From contig CAWUHX010000010.1 in NCBI GenBank assembly GCA_963922205.1, positions 2,480,001 to 2,544,000 of the forward strand: 64,000 nt of DNA, in the 5' to 3' direction. A model generated the notes under the pieces. The model searched no databases, was not told where the DNA came from, and saw only the letters and a program-made list of their open reading frames with translations. Positions 11,351-24,500 of this stretch are shown here, piece after piece (within the stretch, counting starts at the first letter, position 1; the number at the start of each line of letters is the position of its first letter). Source of the DNA: Romanomermis culicivorax (lineage: Eukaryota > Nematoda > Enoplea > Mermithida > Mermithidae). The translations under genes and the position numbers were made by a program.

Positions 11351-11763
11351 CATACATGTAACGGAGCTCCGAGGTCTGGGGGGGGGGTTGGAGCACTTTT
11401 TTGGGTCCGGAGGTCAGTAATTCCCAAAATCTAGGGGGGAGGGGTCCCTGAAGGAAAAAAAATTCGATTTTTTCCATGAAAAATGTCCTGAAAAAACGGT
11501 TTAAAAAGTAATAATTTTTGTCTAAAAAATGATAAATTATGTACTTATGGCGCGAAGCGCCGAGAAAATTGACGTTTTTCATGGAAAAAATGACATTTTT
11601 CAGTATTTTTCCGACTAAAACTATGGGGGTCCCTAGGGCTACCATATGGCTAGTCATAGGATTGGAAAATCCTGGGGGGGGTCGCCCAGTGGCTAGCCAT
11701 ATGGTCGGCGATTTCTGGGGGGGGGGGGGTTCCCATAGCACTTCCCCCCCAATTACATGTATG
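11351..11763. mobile_element. MITE with CATACATGTAA ends, copy 1
   Basis: A 413-bp element with TIRs CATACATGTAACGG and AATTACATGTATG and perfect 8-bp TSD CTGACCAC at 11343-11350 and 11764-11771. The interior has long G runs, GGCTAGCCATATGG palindromes and one GGCGCGAAGCGCC hairpin near 11550. It lies just upstream of LSM2. Confidence 0.85.
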
Positions 11764-12216
11764 CTGACCACGCACTAAAAAATAGTCAACAACAGTTCTT
11801 CCAAAAGTGCCCACTTACTCATTTTTTTCAAATTGGCTTGCCCATTATGACACAATTTTGTGTACAAGTAAGTCATTCTTGTCTCATTTCACCTGACCAG
11901 TAAGTCATTCTTATCGGGATGGTAAATGAATTTCCAAACCTAAGACCCGGGTCATGCCCCTTACCCCCCCCCCCCATGGGGTGCTCGGATTGTCAATTTT
12001 CCACCAATTTATTTGTCATTTTTCTAGTTGAAATGTTATATTTTTCATCCGCGCGTAATGCTTGTAAATATAAATTTAGGCGGAAAATTTCGGCGTTATC
12101 TAGTAATTATTATCGCACTTCAGTTTCCTTTCTATTTACTCATTCATTCATAGCCGAAATCAGATTATTAGAGGACTTGGCCAGTACAAGCGTCTAATCT
12201 TATTCGTCGGTTAACG

Positions 12217-14042
12217 ATGGTGAGTTTTCTCTTTAAATGATCTGTACTGCAGCTATGTCTCCCCTTCAGATCAAAATACCTCCAAAATTGTGATTCCGGT
12301 CAGTAGTGATATACGTGTTGTAAATTTTGGGTCGTTTGATTTGCCTTGCTGTGGGCTGTGTCAGAAAATACAAGTTTCTGAGACAACAGACCAATCGAAA
12401 TTTACGGCTTCAAACCACACATGTAATTAGGGGGGAATACCCCCCAAAAAAATCGTCGGCCATATGGCTAGCCATTGGGCGACCCCTCCCCCAGAATTTT
12501 CCAATCCTATGGCTAGCCATATGGTAGCCATAGGGACACCCATTCTTTTGGTCGGAAAAATACTAAAAAATATCAATTTTTATACATTTTTTCGGTCTTT
12601 TTAGGAAAAAATTACTATTTTTTGAGCCATTTTTCGGACTTCTTTCGTGAAAAAATCGATTTTTTTTCTTCAGAGACCCCTCCTCCAAAAATTTTGGGAA
12701 TTACTGACCCCCGGCCCCAAAAAAAGTGGCTCGACTCCCCCCCCCCAGACCTTGGGGCTCCGTTACATGTATGCTTCAAACAGTCTGTTTTTTTTTTGCG
12801 GCATGCCCATTATTGCAGCCGCTAATTTCTCTTAATTTATTAATTTTCCTTAGCGCGAATAAAATTTTCATTAACGCAGGCCCAACTTTATTTGCGCCGC
12901 GCTAAAAAAAACCGTGGCTCCAAGTCATCCAAGTTCTTATCCTGTAAGCGCTCTAGGATGCCAATCGTTGGATGTTATTGTTAGCTGCCAACAATAGTCT
13001 TTACGAAATAGGCACGCTTTAGGCAAGCTTATTGACTTAGTAATTGAGCACAAATCACGTCGGCATAAAAGGTGTGGTTATGAGTAAAGCGGACAATTTC
13101 AACACTTCTCAGACTTGGCATCCGAATTATTCGTATTTTTCGGATTTTCTGTGCTCCATTGTCGACTCATATTTTTGGTTTTGAGGAGGATGTACAGGGC
13201 CGAGTCGAAGCAACCCGAATTTATAATATTCCCTGCTTCTTTTGTAAGTCTACTCAATTCATGTCCAACTATGTACACATTGTCTGTTCTCCAGTCGTTC
13301 ATCTACGTTGTGTTATACGTAAATGCAGCAAACCACTTCAATTCTTTACAGCTGTTCTTGTTATGGCTTATAGTTGACAAACTTTTGGAGTTTATGAAAA
13401 TGAATATTACTTTTACACTAACATCAATCCAAACACTTATGAACCGTTAAAAACATTTTTTTCTTCTTTTTTCAGCTTTTCTTCTCATTTTTCAAGTCTC
13501 TCGTTGGCAAAGAAGTCGTCGTCGAATTAAAAAATGATCTCTGGTAAGTTATTTAACATAATGTTAACAACATGTTAAATAATTTCACGTCTTCTCTTGT
13601 TGCAATCTAGTATTGCCGGTACGTTACATTCCGTCGATCAATATTTGAACGTGAAGATGAACGATATAAGCGTCATTGAGCCTGAAAAATATCCGCATAT
13701 GGTAAATGAGAATAGTAATGCATGAGCCTGAAGTGAGCACTACAATTTCCTACTTTCGGACTTGATGAACAGTATCTCTTCAAAAAGTCGTTTTTGTTTT
13801 TTCCATTGGATCGAATTAGAAAAATAGCTTAGGAACCATATATATTGACAAGACATTGATTCTGTATTAAATCGCAGTTTCGAAGAGTTCGTGTTCATTG
13901 CTACTATTTTCAGCTTTCCATCAAGAACTGTTTTATTCGCGGTTCTGTCATCCGATACGTACAGTTGCCTAGCGAAGAAGTTGACACTCAATTACTGCAA
14001 GACGCAACGAGGAAAGAGAATATGGCGCAAAACAAACGATAA
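12217..14042 (+). CDS. LSM2: U6 snRNA-associated Sm-like protein LSm2
   Basis: LSm2 is a subunit of the heptameric LSm2-8 ring that binds the 3' end of U6 snRNA in the nucleus, and of the LSm1-7 ring in cytoplasmic mRNA decay. Four exons: 12217-12219, 13476-13543, 13611-13701, 13914-14042. They encode 96 residues; the human protein has 95. The first coding exon is only the ATG, followed by the donor GTGAGT; the second starts LFFSFFKSLVGKEVVVELKN. The Sm1 motif (GTLHSVDQYLN) and Sm2 motif (NCFIRGSVIRYVQLP) are intact. Splice phases agree throughout. Intron 1 (1256 bp) holds a MITE. DNLZ and COQ4 follow on the same strand. The one-codon exon is the least certain part; the rest is firm. Confidence 0.92.
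12416..12773. mobile_element. CATACATGTAA MITE, copy 2, in LSM2 intron 1
   Basis: A 358-bp element. Left end CACACATGTAATT (one change from CATACATG), right end GTTACATGTATG, perfect 8-bp TSD CTTCAAAC at 12408-12415 and 12774-12781. It runs opposite to copy 1 and shares the GGCTAGCCATATGG palindromes. It lies in intron sequence and should be removed by splicing. Confidence 0.85.
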
Positions 14043-14600
14043 TTTTTTAATGTGTACTTTCATCCTGCAAATAGATTGTTTTCATTCAAACGAGAGTTTT
14101 GGCTGAATTCTGCTGAGTTCTTTTCTCAACTTACTTTCGATTGCTAATAATCCCTTTTCTCACAATTTTTAAAACAAATCATCTCTGTTTTTTAGATAAA
14201 CAAACGCTAACATAAAGTAAGATTTCGAGAAAGTTGGTATCTCAAGGCTAAGTTTACAAAAGTAAGTAAAGCTGCTAGGCCGATCAATACACCAATCAAA
14301 TCAGTTTTTTTGTACGAGTCTCATTAGCACAGCGGCTAACTTTCTTTAATTTGTATTACTTTTTTTAGCACGACTAAAATTTTTCATGCACAGGCCCAAC
14401 TTTATTAGCACTTTGCTAAAAAAGAAAATCCTGAATCAAATGGTCGTTCAAGTTTTGTTGTTTCATTTATCTTATAGAGTTTCTTGTTATGAACAAAATT
14501 TTAGTCTCTAGTTATGCACAACTTCAGATTTTTCCTGTGCTCTTAGCTACTTAGTTTCTGTACCATATGTCATAATTGTTTTCGTTTTAATTTTAAAGCC
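14043..14600 (+). other. LSM2-DNLZ spacer
   Basis: 558 bp without a recognised gene. It ends TTTTAATTTTAAAG at 14598, a plausible 3' splice site two bases before the DNLZ ATG. No clear AATAAA follows LSM2, so a shared transcript with DNLZ is possible but less supported than for DNLZ-COQ4. Confidence 0.4.
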
Positions 14601-15239
14601 ATGGCGTTGAGAACGCGTGTGATTTTAATGGGCCGACTTGTGAATCGCGTACGTACGGGAAGATTCTTGCAAAAGGTTACATTCGTTGCGTCACCAACTA
14701 ACTTTCATAGTCGAAATTTTTGCGCTTATAACGCTAAAATTATAATATCCGGCGACGATAAGGGCGAAGGCGGTCTCAAATCCAAAAATATTGATGGCAA
14801 AATAATTTTTGACGAAAAATCTCAAAATGAAGAATCGAACATTGGTCATCATTCGGATGATACGACTGCGACCGCCAAGTATTTAGATTTAGACGGAAAA
14901 GTGGTCAATATCGAAAAATCTTCGACGGACGAAGGTAAAGTTAAAAACGACGAAACGGCGGCACCGTCTAGTATTGTGAGCGGTAAATTTCAACTTTTTT
15001 ATACGTGCAAAGTTTGTAAAAATCGCGAATCGAAAAGCATTTCTAAATGCGCTTATTATAAAGGCGTCGTTTTGGTTAAATGTTCCGGATGCTCTAATTA
15101 TCATATAATAGCCGATAATTTGAACTGGTTCAGCGATTTGAACGGTAAAAAGAATATCGAAGAAATTTTGGCCGAAAAACGGGAGTATGTGAAAAAATTG
15201 TCGTTACAAGATCTCTTTAGCGTGTCGATGGATAAGTAA
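14601..15239 (+). CDS. DNLZ: DNL-type zinc finger protein (mitochondrial Hsp70 escort)
   Basis: Homologue of DNLZ, Hep and Zim17, which bind mitochondrial Hsp70 in the matrix and keep it from aggregating. Single exon, 212 residues. The N-terminus (1-40) is Arg-rich with few acids, fitting a mitochondrial targeting peptide. A long low-complexity linker (45-128) is lineage-specific. The DNL zinc finger covers about 132-190: C136-x2-C139 and C161-x2-C164, with the signature ADNLNWF at 171-177. The human protein has 178 residues; the excess is the linker. The ATG is the first in frame and follows a possible splice acceptor by two bases. COQ4 starts 148 bp downstream. Confidence 0.93.
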   Translation: MALRTRVILMGRLVNRVRTGRFLQKVTFVASPTNFHSRNFCAYNAKIIISGDDKGEGGLKSKNIDGKIIFDEKSQNEESNIGHHSDDTTATAKYLDLDGKVVNIEKSSTDEGKVKNDETAAPSSIVSGKFQLFYTCKVCKNRESKSISKCAYYKGVVLVKCSGCSNYHIIADNLNWFSDLNGKKNIEEILAEKREYVKKLSLQDLFSVSMDK

Positions 15240-15253
15240 AGTATGATCTTATC

Positions 15254-15387
15254 AATAAAATTTAGAAAAATTACTAGTTCCACTTGCGAGAAAATTGTTA
15301 AGCATGAAATATATGGTTTTCGTCCTTCGAGGTACACAAAGAACGCTTCTCAAACGATGATCACTGACTTTTCTTTTCCGTTTAGGC
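15254..15387 (+). promoter_or_regulatory. DNLZ-COQ4 intercistronic region
   Basis: AATAAA at 15254-15259, 15 nt after the DNLZ stop, is followed about 125 nt later by a pyrimidine-rich 3' splice site (TTTTCCGTTTAG, AG at 15384-15385) that lies two bases before the COQ4 ATG. There is no room for a promoter plus first exon. The arrangement is that of a trans-spliced operon junction (inference). Confidence 0.65.
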
Positions 15388-17602
15388 ATGACTTACCCGC
15401 ACCATATTCCCACAACATTTTTCCAAAAAAGCTTGCTAACCGTCGGTTCGGCAATTACAGCAATTTTAGATCCGAGTAGAGACGGTAAGTTAAACATTCA
15501 CGGGGGTAAGGGCTTCGCTTGAATCTTTAATACCCGCATTTTCAGATATGGTGGCGTGTATGGGTGAGACAGCTAGTTCGTTAATTTTACCTCAAATTAA
15601 ACGAAAAATGATGAACAACAAAACGGGCAGAAAGATTTTGATGTAAAATTTCGTCGTAAAATTTATGTATATACATTAACTTGTTTCCTGAAAAAAATTT
15701 TACAGCGAAGAACCCAGAATTCTCAATAGAACAGTCGATTTGGAACATTTTAGGAAATTAAAGGACGGCACGTTGGGTCGAGAGTACGTTAAATTTCTTG
15801 ATAAGTTGGTGAGTCAAATTTTCGATGTTTGCCGGTAATAGGAAAAGTTTTTGAATGGGTCCCTCAAGAAATAGAACTCAACGACATGTACATTTTTGAA
15901 ATTCACATACAGTATTTAAAACTATTACTTATCTGTTCCTGATGTAAAATTACCAAAATTGGTATACAGAATCCTTGTAAAATTTTGATAACATTCGCCG
16001 CCGAGGTGGAATTTTAAATTAAATCATCTAAGGCCAAATCAAGTCGTTTTATAAATAGAGCCGAAAAGTTTTTTAACCGGCGCGTTGTTGACTAATTTTT
16101 CGTAGCTCATAATTTTTCTTGCTGTAATTCTGGTATTTAAATAAAAGAGTCATTTTATTCTTGTCAAACTTTTTTAGTTTTTACTCAAACAAACATCCAA
16201 CGTAGAAAAATAATTTATTCCTAATCATTCTTTCGCCTTTCCTTTGTTGATATAATTTGAATCATCGATTAGATTTGCAATTCAATTTTTATGCTATTTA
16301 CTATGGTCTGACTGTACATGTAATTGGAGGGAAGTGACATAAGAACTCCTCACAGGAATCGCCGGTTATATGGCTAGCCATATGGTAGTCATAAGAATCC
16401 CCATACTTTTGCTCGGAAAAGACTCAAAAATGTCAATTTTTGATAAAAATGGTCAGTTTCGAACGGAAACGGTGAAAAATGTCTAATACTTGCGCCATGA
16501 ATATAATTCCTGGAGTCTTTTGCACAGGAATCTACACCGGACGCTAGACAACCGGTGCGGTTCGTCGATGATCCGGAGTTATTGTACGTTATGCAACGGT
16601 ATAGAGAAACGCACGACATGTTTCACGTTTGTCTGGAAATGCCGACTACGATTTTAGGCGAAGTCGTCGTCAAATGGATAGAAGGAATACAATTCGGTTT
16701 GCCGATGTGTTTTTTGGGTGGCTTGTTCGGTTCGTTGAGATTGTATCCGAAGTAAGTTTTGATACGAAAGAATCAATTACTGAAATGTTCAAACAGTTTG
16801 ATCGATCAATGTTATTTGTTTTTCATAGAATGCTTGTAAAGTAAAAAACGACAAAAAATAGGTATTGATCGCTCTCAAAGTCATACTCAAGGCTTTTACT
16901 GTAGAATTTCCTACTCAAAAATTAGTAAAGTTTAGTTGAGTAGGCTAACAAATTTCCATTCCTGTGCAACATATAGTATAGCAAGAAATGGTAAAAATAT
17001 GAAATATTGCTTTCCACCTTTACTATTTACAAGCATATTAAGCAAATGACGACTTATAGTCAGTTTTTCATAAAATGTTTCTAAGGAATTAAACCGGAAA
17101 ACAAATTCTATTTCATGTTTTTGTTATTTTCTGCCAAGCTGCAAGTTATATTTTGCTATACTAATTCGTTAGTTGACTGTTAACCCTTGACAATTTTCCA
17201 TTAAAAAATTCTACAGTAAAATTCTCTGCAAACAATTTTGAGGACCGTATATATTTTTTTATTTTTAATTTGGAAGCATTTTTTAGAAAACAGGCTATAG
17301 AATTTTGAATTTCAAGTCTCTTCTTTGAAACTTACGCAGACAAGTTGAGAAAATCTTCAATCTCTCCAATTTACTATCAAGTTAAGGATCATATAGCAAA
17401 CGAATGTGAAAGGGCGGCATTGCTCGTTTTTCATCTTATTGATTTTAGGCAACGACGGAAATTCTTGGATTCGTATTTCCCATGGGCGGTCAAAAATTCT
17501 TCAAACGGCGAATTTCTTATGAATGTTTATTGGGAGCATCATTGGGACAAACCGTTGAAAGAATTGCGCAAGGAAATCAATTTCGAAGATCCGCCTCATT
17601 AA
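15388..17602 (+). CDS. COQ4: Ubiquinone biosynthesis protein COQ4
   Basis: COQ4 is an essential member of the mitochondrial coenzyme Q synthesis complex, on the matrix face of the inner membrane. Five exons: 15388-15484, 15546-15642, 15706-15808, 16528-16751, 17449-17602; 224 residues; all phases agree. The metal-binding signature HDxxH-x11-E is intact (H128, D129, H132, E144 in [17 protein letters not shown]). Other family blocks are [15 protein letters not shown] at the start, [17 protein letters not shown] and [15 protein letters not shown]. The human protein has 265 residues; the difference is mostly its N-terminal presequence. Here the first ATG falls almost on the conserved HIPT block, so no ordinary targeting peptide is encoded. 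Introns 1 and 2 are 61 and 63 bp. Intron 3 holds a MITE fragment. Confidence 0.95.
16311..16500. repeat. Truncated CATACATGTAA MITE in COQ4 intron 3
   Basis: It begins TGTACATGTAATTGGAGGG and keeps the ATGGCTAGCCATATGG block seen in the copies at 11351 and 12416, then decays. No right terminus or TSD is seen. Confidence 0.6.
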
Positions 17603-18549
17603 CGAAATTGAAGTATTATTTGTACTTATGTCATGCTTTAAAGTTTGCTGGATTTTGTAGTCTGTTTTAGTTATTGTCAAACATTATATAAAAATTTCAG
17701 TTTATATGTTGAAAACTTTCCAATTTATTTTTCATATTTGTGTCAGGTGTAGGCTAAGCCGGAAGAAAAAGGATCCTCGGGGCTCTGATCTTGAACTTCT
17801 CAAAATTTTGCACTTGCAACCTTTTTACGGAACTAGCGACGAACTACAGTCTGATTTTTTCAATAAAATGACCAACAGGACCGTTTTCCGTAGAATTTTG
17901 CTACTCGAAAAATCGAAAGACAGTTTAATCCCGCTCATACAGTTTCAGAATTATGCAATATATAATCACAGTAGAATCGCAAAACTGTGACATTGAAATT
18001 ACTTTTCAGTTTTACTATCATAGCCTATTTTTCGAATGCTTAAAAATCGTGGAGCGGCGAAACTTTGCCTGAAATAGTTTAATTTTCGTACTTGCTCACA
18101 TATTTTCAGTCGTTTTTCAGTGTAAGTGACATTTACACCTCAGCAGAAAATCGTATGTGAAACAGTTCTCCCTTATTGCTTATTATCTACAAACACTTTC
18201 AAGAAAAAAACACTAGGCACATTATGATATAGTCAAATAGAGACATCTTCTTGATGATCTGAACTCTGAAGGCTCATTTATACGAAACTGAATTCAATGG
18301 AACGAAAGGGAAATCTTCGTTCCGTTCGATTAGAAGTTACCGTCGGTCGTTTCCGCAAAATTCCAAATATCCTTTCCGACCGAAAGCGGATTCTCAGGCT
18401 CAACGTTTCAAGCTGTGGACGATATATTCCGTTCCGTCGGAAAGGCATCCTTAACACCGCGAAATCACGTACTGATAAGGACAAATCTTTGTTTTTATTT
18501 TGTAATAATGAGTTTGTAACTTCAGCTCTAATGAAAAAAACTGCTAAAA
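17603..18549. other. Convergent intergenic region, COQ4-DPH2
   Basis: The 3' ends of COQ4 (+) and DPH2 (-) face each other here. A minus-strand AATAAA at 18499-18494, about 50 nt past the DPH2 stop, probably ends that transcript. An open frame at 17706-17990 (+) has no recognisable domain. Confidence 0.45.
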
Positions 18550-21500
18550 TTATTCTGGTGAGCTCTGCTCCTTTTCGTCCTCGTAAGCCGAAGCGATGCC
18601 TTTTCTGCCTTGTTTTACGAGGGCCGTTGGCGTTTCCCCCAATTTTTCTTCCAAGCCTTTCCAGCTGCGATCCCGAAATCGATGTTCTATAATGAGAATA
18701 ACCACATATTGAAAGCTCATTTTTGTAATAATGTACCAAAAATGAAACTATAATTGCACCACAATCTGCATTGTTCGATTTGTGATGTATAGCTGAAATA
18801 ACGGCTTCAACTGCGATTTTCAAAAAATGTTCATAGCACAGATCGTCTTAAGTTTCGTATTATCAAAGTTTAAGCAAATATAGAAAAAATTTAAAGCTTA
18901 AACAAGAAAATTCAACTATATATAATTCTGAAGAATTCTCAATTTGCTACAGCCACAATGAGACAGGCTTACCAGCGGTAACTGTTTGAACTTGATAGGC
19001 GTCCGAACGCGTCATTATTGAACTGCTACCCGGTAGGTCACTCGTATTGTTCGTCGTCCTTAAATGACCACCAGTTAATGAGAAATCCGTTTCGGGAACG
19101 CAATTCTTTATGTTATCCGAATCGTTATCTAAAAAGATTGTAAGCCAGGAGTAATTCCATTTTGTTGCATTTTTTCGAATGTGATAAAAAACCACTAACT
19201 CACGAAATTCCTGCAACTCAGAGGATTAGACATATTCCTGTTTTGAATCTACTTATATATTAGTTTAACCTTTTTGAATTGTTTGCGTTTAACTTTTTTA
19301 CAAGTTTTTGGGTTTAATTTTTTTAGATTCATCAGAAACGTTTATGACTTTCACGTGCAAAATTAATGTAGGGACATAATAACATACATGCATATAGAGG
19401 TTACGGATTGGGGAGAGGAAGTGACATAAAAATCCCATATTTTTGACTATATAGTCAGACATACATAGTAAACCCTCACAAATCTAATTTTAGAATAAAA
19501 ATACATACGTCAATCTTTTGGTCAAAAAAATCATTCTTGAAAAAAACAAAGGTCAACAATATATTTTTTGGTTTTGATTTTTTTACAACTATCTGCACTC
19601 GAGTATCATACCCAATCACTTCTTTTTTCCACACATTTTCTAATCTTGGAGACAAAAATTCTGAAATTTTTCGGTCAACGATCTTTTTCCCTAATATTTG
19701 GGCGATCTACATTATAACCCCAAACAGATTGTTGGCTAACCTTCAGCAGATCTGATTACCCTATTTTGGGCTATTATTGAGATAGAATTTTCTGGAAAGG
19801 GTTTAGTGAAAAAAGCGAAAGAAAAGGTATAAACCTATGGGAACGTTTTATGTTGGCTGAACATAAGCTTATCGAAAAAATATCATTTTGTTAATTCGCT
19901 GACCTGTTCGACCTACAGCCAAATTTCAATCTAGTGTATACACGTCTAAATAATATGCGATTAGTTTTTAACGGTAACAGAAAATTAATTTCTTTTTTTC
20001 AGAACGAGTTATTTTATAAAAATCACGAAACGGGTGAATATCGATAATAATTCGTTATTTTAATATTGCAGTAGGAAATCAGTAATTTTTTAACTCTCCT
20101 CAATAAAAAATACTAAATTTACAGAAATTGAGAAGCTTGTCAGTGAAATTTGTATATAAAAATTTCATCCAGGGCCGTGTGCAGGATTTTTTCATGGGGG
20201 GGGGGCGGACTAGATTTTTTCACTGAATAGCCCCAGAAAACGTTGATCTTACGCGGATATAATGTGTGCATCACCGTTTTTTTCCTCGAAGATTTTTTCC
20301 ACATGAGAACCGGAACCAAAATTTTTTCCTTCATTTTCCAAAAATTTTCCACATTTTTAAAAACGCTTATAATGTGGCCACGGATGCTTTTTTATGCATT
20401 TTAGGAGCATACCCAATCATTTTGTTGTATTTGTAGTCAGAAACCTGCAAAAATGAGGAAAAAAATTGAGAAAATTCTGGTTATGTTAGTCAAAATGAGC
20501 TCATGAAGAATATATTGGTGTTCTATAGAATGGTCCGGCGCGGAGCGCCGAAAAAATTTTTTGATTTTCACTTTCTAAAACGCTGGAAAATGAACCTTCA
20601 TAACGTTGGGAAATAAATTAAAATCAGACTGATGAAGCGTAATTTGCCTCCCATTCCGGCGCCAAGCGCTGGAAAAATTTTCGGGTTTTTGTATTCTAAA
20701 ACGCTGAAAACTAAATCTCTCCAACAGATAATTCGTGAACAAATGTTTTGAAATCGCGTTCTAGAGTAATGTCTTCAATTTCCACCTTCAATAAACGCAA
20801 AAGTTCAGATTGCAAACGTTTAAAAAATTTCAATCATCGAGGGAAAAAATTGAGAGACTTGATGAAAAATCTCTATTTTCGGCGACATAATTGACTGTAA
20901 ACGATTAGAAAATGAAACGAGCTAACTTGATTGATAGAAACTGTTAAGCATTAATTAGTAAGTCGGATTAGATATGCTAACGGCCGCGCCTGATAGAATA
21001 TAGTTATAATTATACCCATGACCGGCGCGAAGCGCCGGAAAATTTTGAGATTTTGACCTTTTAAAGTCCACCAAAACGCATCTTTTCGGTTTAGAGTTAC
21101 TGCCTCAATGGAGGGGGGGCGGCCGCCCCCCGCCCCCCCCCCCTTGCGCACGACCCTGATTTCATCATATTCTGATAATGAAAGTTTGATAGAAAAAACA
21201 ATAGTATACATGTTGATTTCTATGGAACCCGGAAGTCTACAAAAAATCTCGATGCTAGGTCCGAGAACACCTACTGAAGCCTATTCCGGTTTTCAAATAA
21301 AAACTCATGTTTGTGTCAAAGGTGGAACGGTGTAATGACTAGAGCAACTGTTCATAACATTACCCAACGTAGCATTAAAAGTTTTCTATATTTCCGTATT
21401 CTAACCTTTAAACACAGAGGCCGGTTCAGGTCGCCAGCCGACGCCGGACATCCAAAATTTTTGACTGTTACACGCGATTTCGAATTCGAAAGGCGTAATG

Positions 21501-24500
21501 ATGGGTCGTAAATAATCTGAACAATCGAACATGACGCCGAAGGGGCACGATAATAGAACGAAAAGATCTATATCGGCAAAATTCGATAATTTGGCGACGT
21601 TTAATTTTCCAACGAACAAGACGTAATATTTTTTCGACGCATTTTTGCAAAGAAATTTCATTCGTTCTAAAACTTTGAGATAATCGGAAACGTTGACGGT
21701 AGCAACGACAATACCAATAATTCTAAAATAAAACCGAATGATAAATAAATGATGGTTAGAAAATGTACATGAAAATTTACAAGATCACTGTTTTTTCGTA
21801 TCTCTTTGGAAAGATAAGGAATAAGAGGAGGGCCTCCGTCAGCAAGTCATGACCTCAGAAATCAACTTTGAAGGGTTCCCGTATAAACAAACATAGGAGG
21901 CGGAGCAACGCTTTTGATGGGTTAGTTTCAGAATTTTTCATCCTTTGATGTGCCGCCCTTCATAATTTTTTTCAAGATGGGATCTTGATGTTTTTCCAAG
22001 ATTATCTTGAAAAGGAAGTCGAACATCTTGGTTTTTTTGCGTTGAAATTTTTGCGAAACATCTTGAAAAAACGTTGTGAATCATGTTTGAAGGTAACGAT
22101 TTTTTTTCAAGGGGCTCTTCTCATATTCCGTAGAAAGATCTTTGCACAAACAACGAAACACCATAGGTGAACCAAATCAGTGAACAACTAAAAATAGTAA
22201 TCACACAAGAATAGGACGGAAGAATAATTTTTACCCATAAAAATTGGGAGAATTTAGCTTTTAAAAATAAAGAAGATGAAACTCGTACTCACTGTGCGTC
22301 CTTAGCTTTTTCTATCATATAAAGACGTTTCCTCAACATTTTGTTCGTCTGATAATCCTGCATATAAATTTCTAGTAATTTTTCAGGGTCGTAAACGTAA
22401 AAGTTCTTGTCCGGATTCATCAAAGATAATAATAGTGCTCTTTTAGAATCTGAACGTCCGATAAATAATATACAATCCGACGATATTTCCGGCTGGCCGG
22501 CAAAATCGGCGTCGAAATCTGTGGTACGATGTGCTCCCGGTATTATTTTCTTGACGTTACTCGTCAGGATTTCTAGAAAACGTGCAGCAGAGCATGAATA
22601 TCAAAAAATGTACAGATTATAACACTAAAATATTTTCTATTTTATTACTGGACAAGAAAAAAAATTTATACGATTTTCAATCAAAATCAGCTATACTCGA
22701 CGTTTATTTCCAAATGAAAATGTTATAATGCTAACTTACTGTAATTTTAGGGATGTAAAATTTCGTCAACGATTATACTCACCTTGAGCATACAGATAAG
22801 ATATATCCAGAATAAGAGCTAGGCTCCTGTTTTCGAGCAAATCTTTCTTGAAGGTGGCCAGTTTTTCGATTAGGTCTTCTTCACTAAACGTCGATTTCGG
22901 AAAGATATATTTGACTGGAACGCAGCCGCGTTCCGTTTTACTCATACAGGCATCGCCGTAATGGATTATGCAATCGGCCTTAACGTGCTGGGCTGCCACA
23001 TCATCCACGCAGCAGCTGAGGAAAGCAGAATGTCGTGTTCTAACATCAAAAAGGTTGATACTTCCTTCATAAACGGTCTCCTCTAACACGGATTAGAAAA
23101 TGTCTGCTAGTAGGGTTCGGCCGCGATCAGGGTTTCTCGGGATCGGGATACCGAAATTGGGTATAAAAAACAAAAGTTATGCCGGATTTTTCCGGAAGCA
23201 TCATTTGTGAAACTAATCGTCATTGCTTCAGGAATTATGAACGGCATATTCCTTGTTACTGTAAGCTGGAAAGTCTCATTAGCTAGGACGAAAAACAAAT
23301 GATGGCATGGTTTAAGGTTCTGATTAACAAAAAATTTTTAGTACTGTCAGATGGTTTTGGTTGTGTGCAAGATTTGTAAACTTTGACTGCCTTATTTCAG
23401 TCCAAAATTGAGGAAAAATGGTTGATTTCTAGCTTATTCATTTGGTTTTCCAGCCACTTGACGGCACTTTCTAACTAATTGAAAACACCAGCACATTAGC
23501 ACATTGCCCGAGTCTAAAATAACCTCATTGTAGAATCACCTGAGTGTGATTCGGTAAGCACAGCATCAGTTCATACCAAACATCAGCGAAATATTTGAGA
23601 AATCATTCACAAATGTTGTTGAAATCGATCACTTTTTCCAGGGATCGGGAATAGGATTGGCCGACGCCGATCGGGATCCCGACCGAACTCTAACTGTGAG
23701 ACTGACGAAGCATTTTCGTAACATTTTCTGATTCGAAAAACCGTAAAATAATCTGCAGTATTTCCAGCCGTATGTATCAAAGTTGATTGAGCTGATGGGA
23801 GACATTTTTCTGCGATTGGAGTTGTAGCAGAAATGAAGGAAACATGCTGACTCAAATGGACGTGACGTGAAACCATGACCTGATTCCCTATTAGTAAATC
23901 GCCAATCACTGAACCATACAGCAAATAGTATAATACGGTTTTACTTACCTTCCGTAGGACGTGTCGGCTAAAATGTACGGTTTAAACCCTAAACGTTTTT
24001 CTAAGGCGAATGAGACTTGGGACGATGCGTAGAGGAGTTCGTCGGGAAATTGGAGTGCCACCTAAAGTGAAAAAATTTCAATTGAGAATTTATTAAAGCT
24101 TACAGGATGACTTAAATAAATCAAGATGATTGCGTGAATGAAAAGTTCTTTTAAAGCTTGTGCAATAAGATACACACACAAAGTCCATTCTATATCTCCC
24201 TACCAGGACCCGATTTGTATGTACTCGGAATTATGAGTCCCAAGTTCCATGTTTCCCAATTGCTATTCGTACTCTCAGCAAAAATTTCCAAGTCGTTTTT
24301 TCTCTTCGAATTGGAAAATCACAAAAATACTTTCCAAGTTTCCATTTCTAAGGACTTGGAATTTCGAAGTCAAAAAATGCCAATTTTTCCAAGTCCTATT
24401 GATATTTAATTTATTCTTTTTTGTCCCAATATACAACGTGACACTAAACTTCGTATTAAAATAGCGCAGGAATGAGTACCGTTTGAACAGGAAATCGAAA

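Noticed and set aside
17706..17990. Possible extra gene after COQ4
   Set aside because: COQ4 is complete at 17602; the frame has no recognisable domain or clear splice partners.
18278..18823. 181-codon minus-strand frame
   Set aside because: It overlaps the last DPH2 exon in another frame and runs into intron; no domain.
20951..21211. Minus-strand frame across the nested MITE in DPH2 intron 5
   Set aside because: It reads through hairpin-family and G-run sequence; similar chance frames occur in each copy of the repeat.
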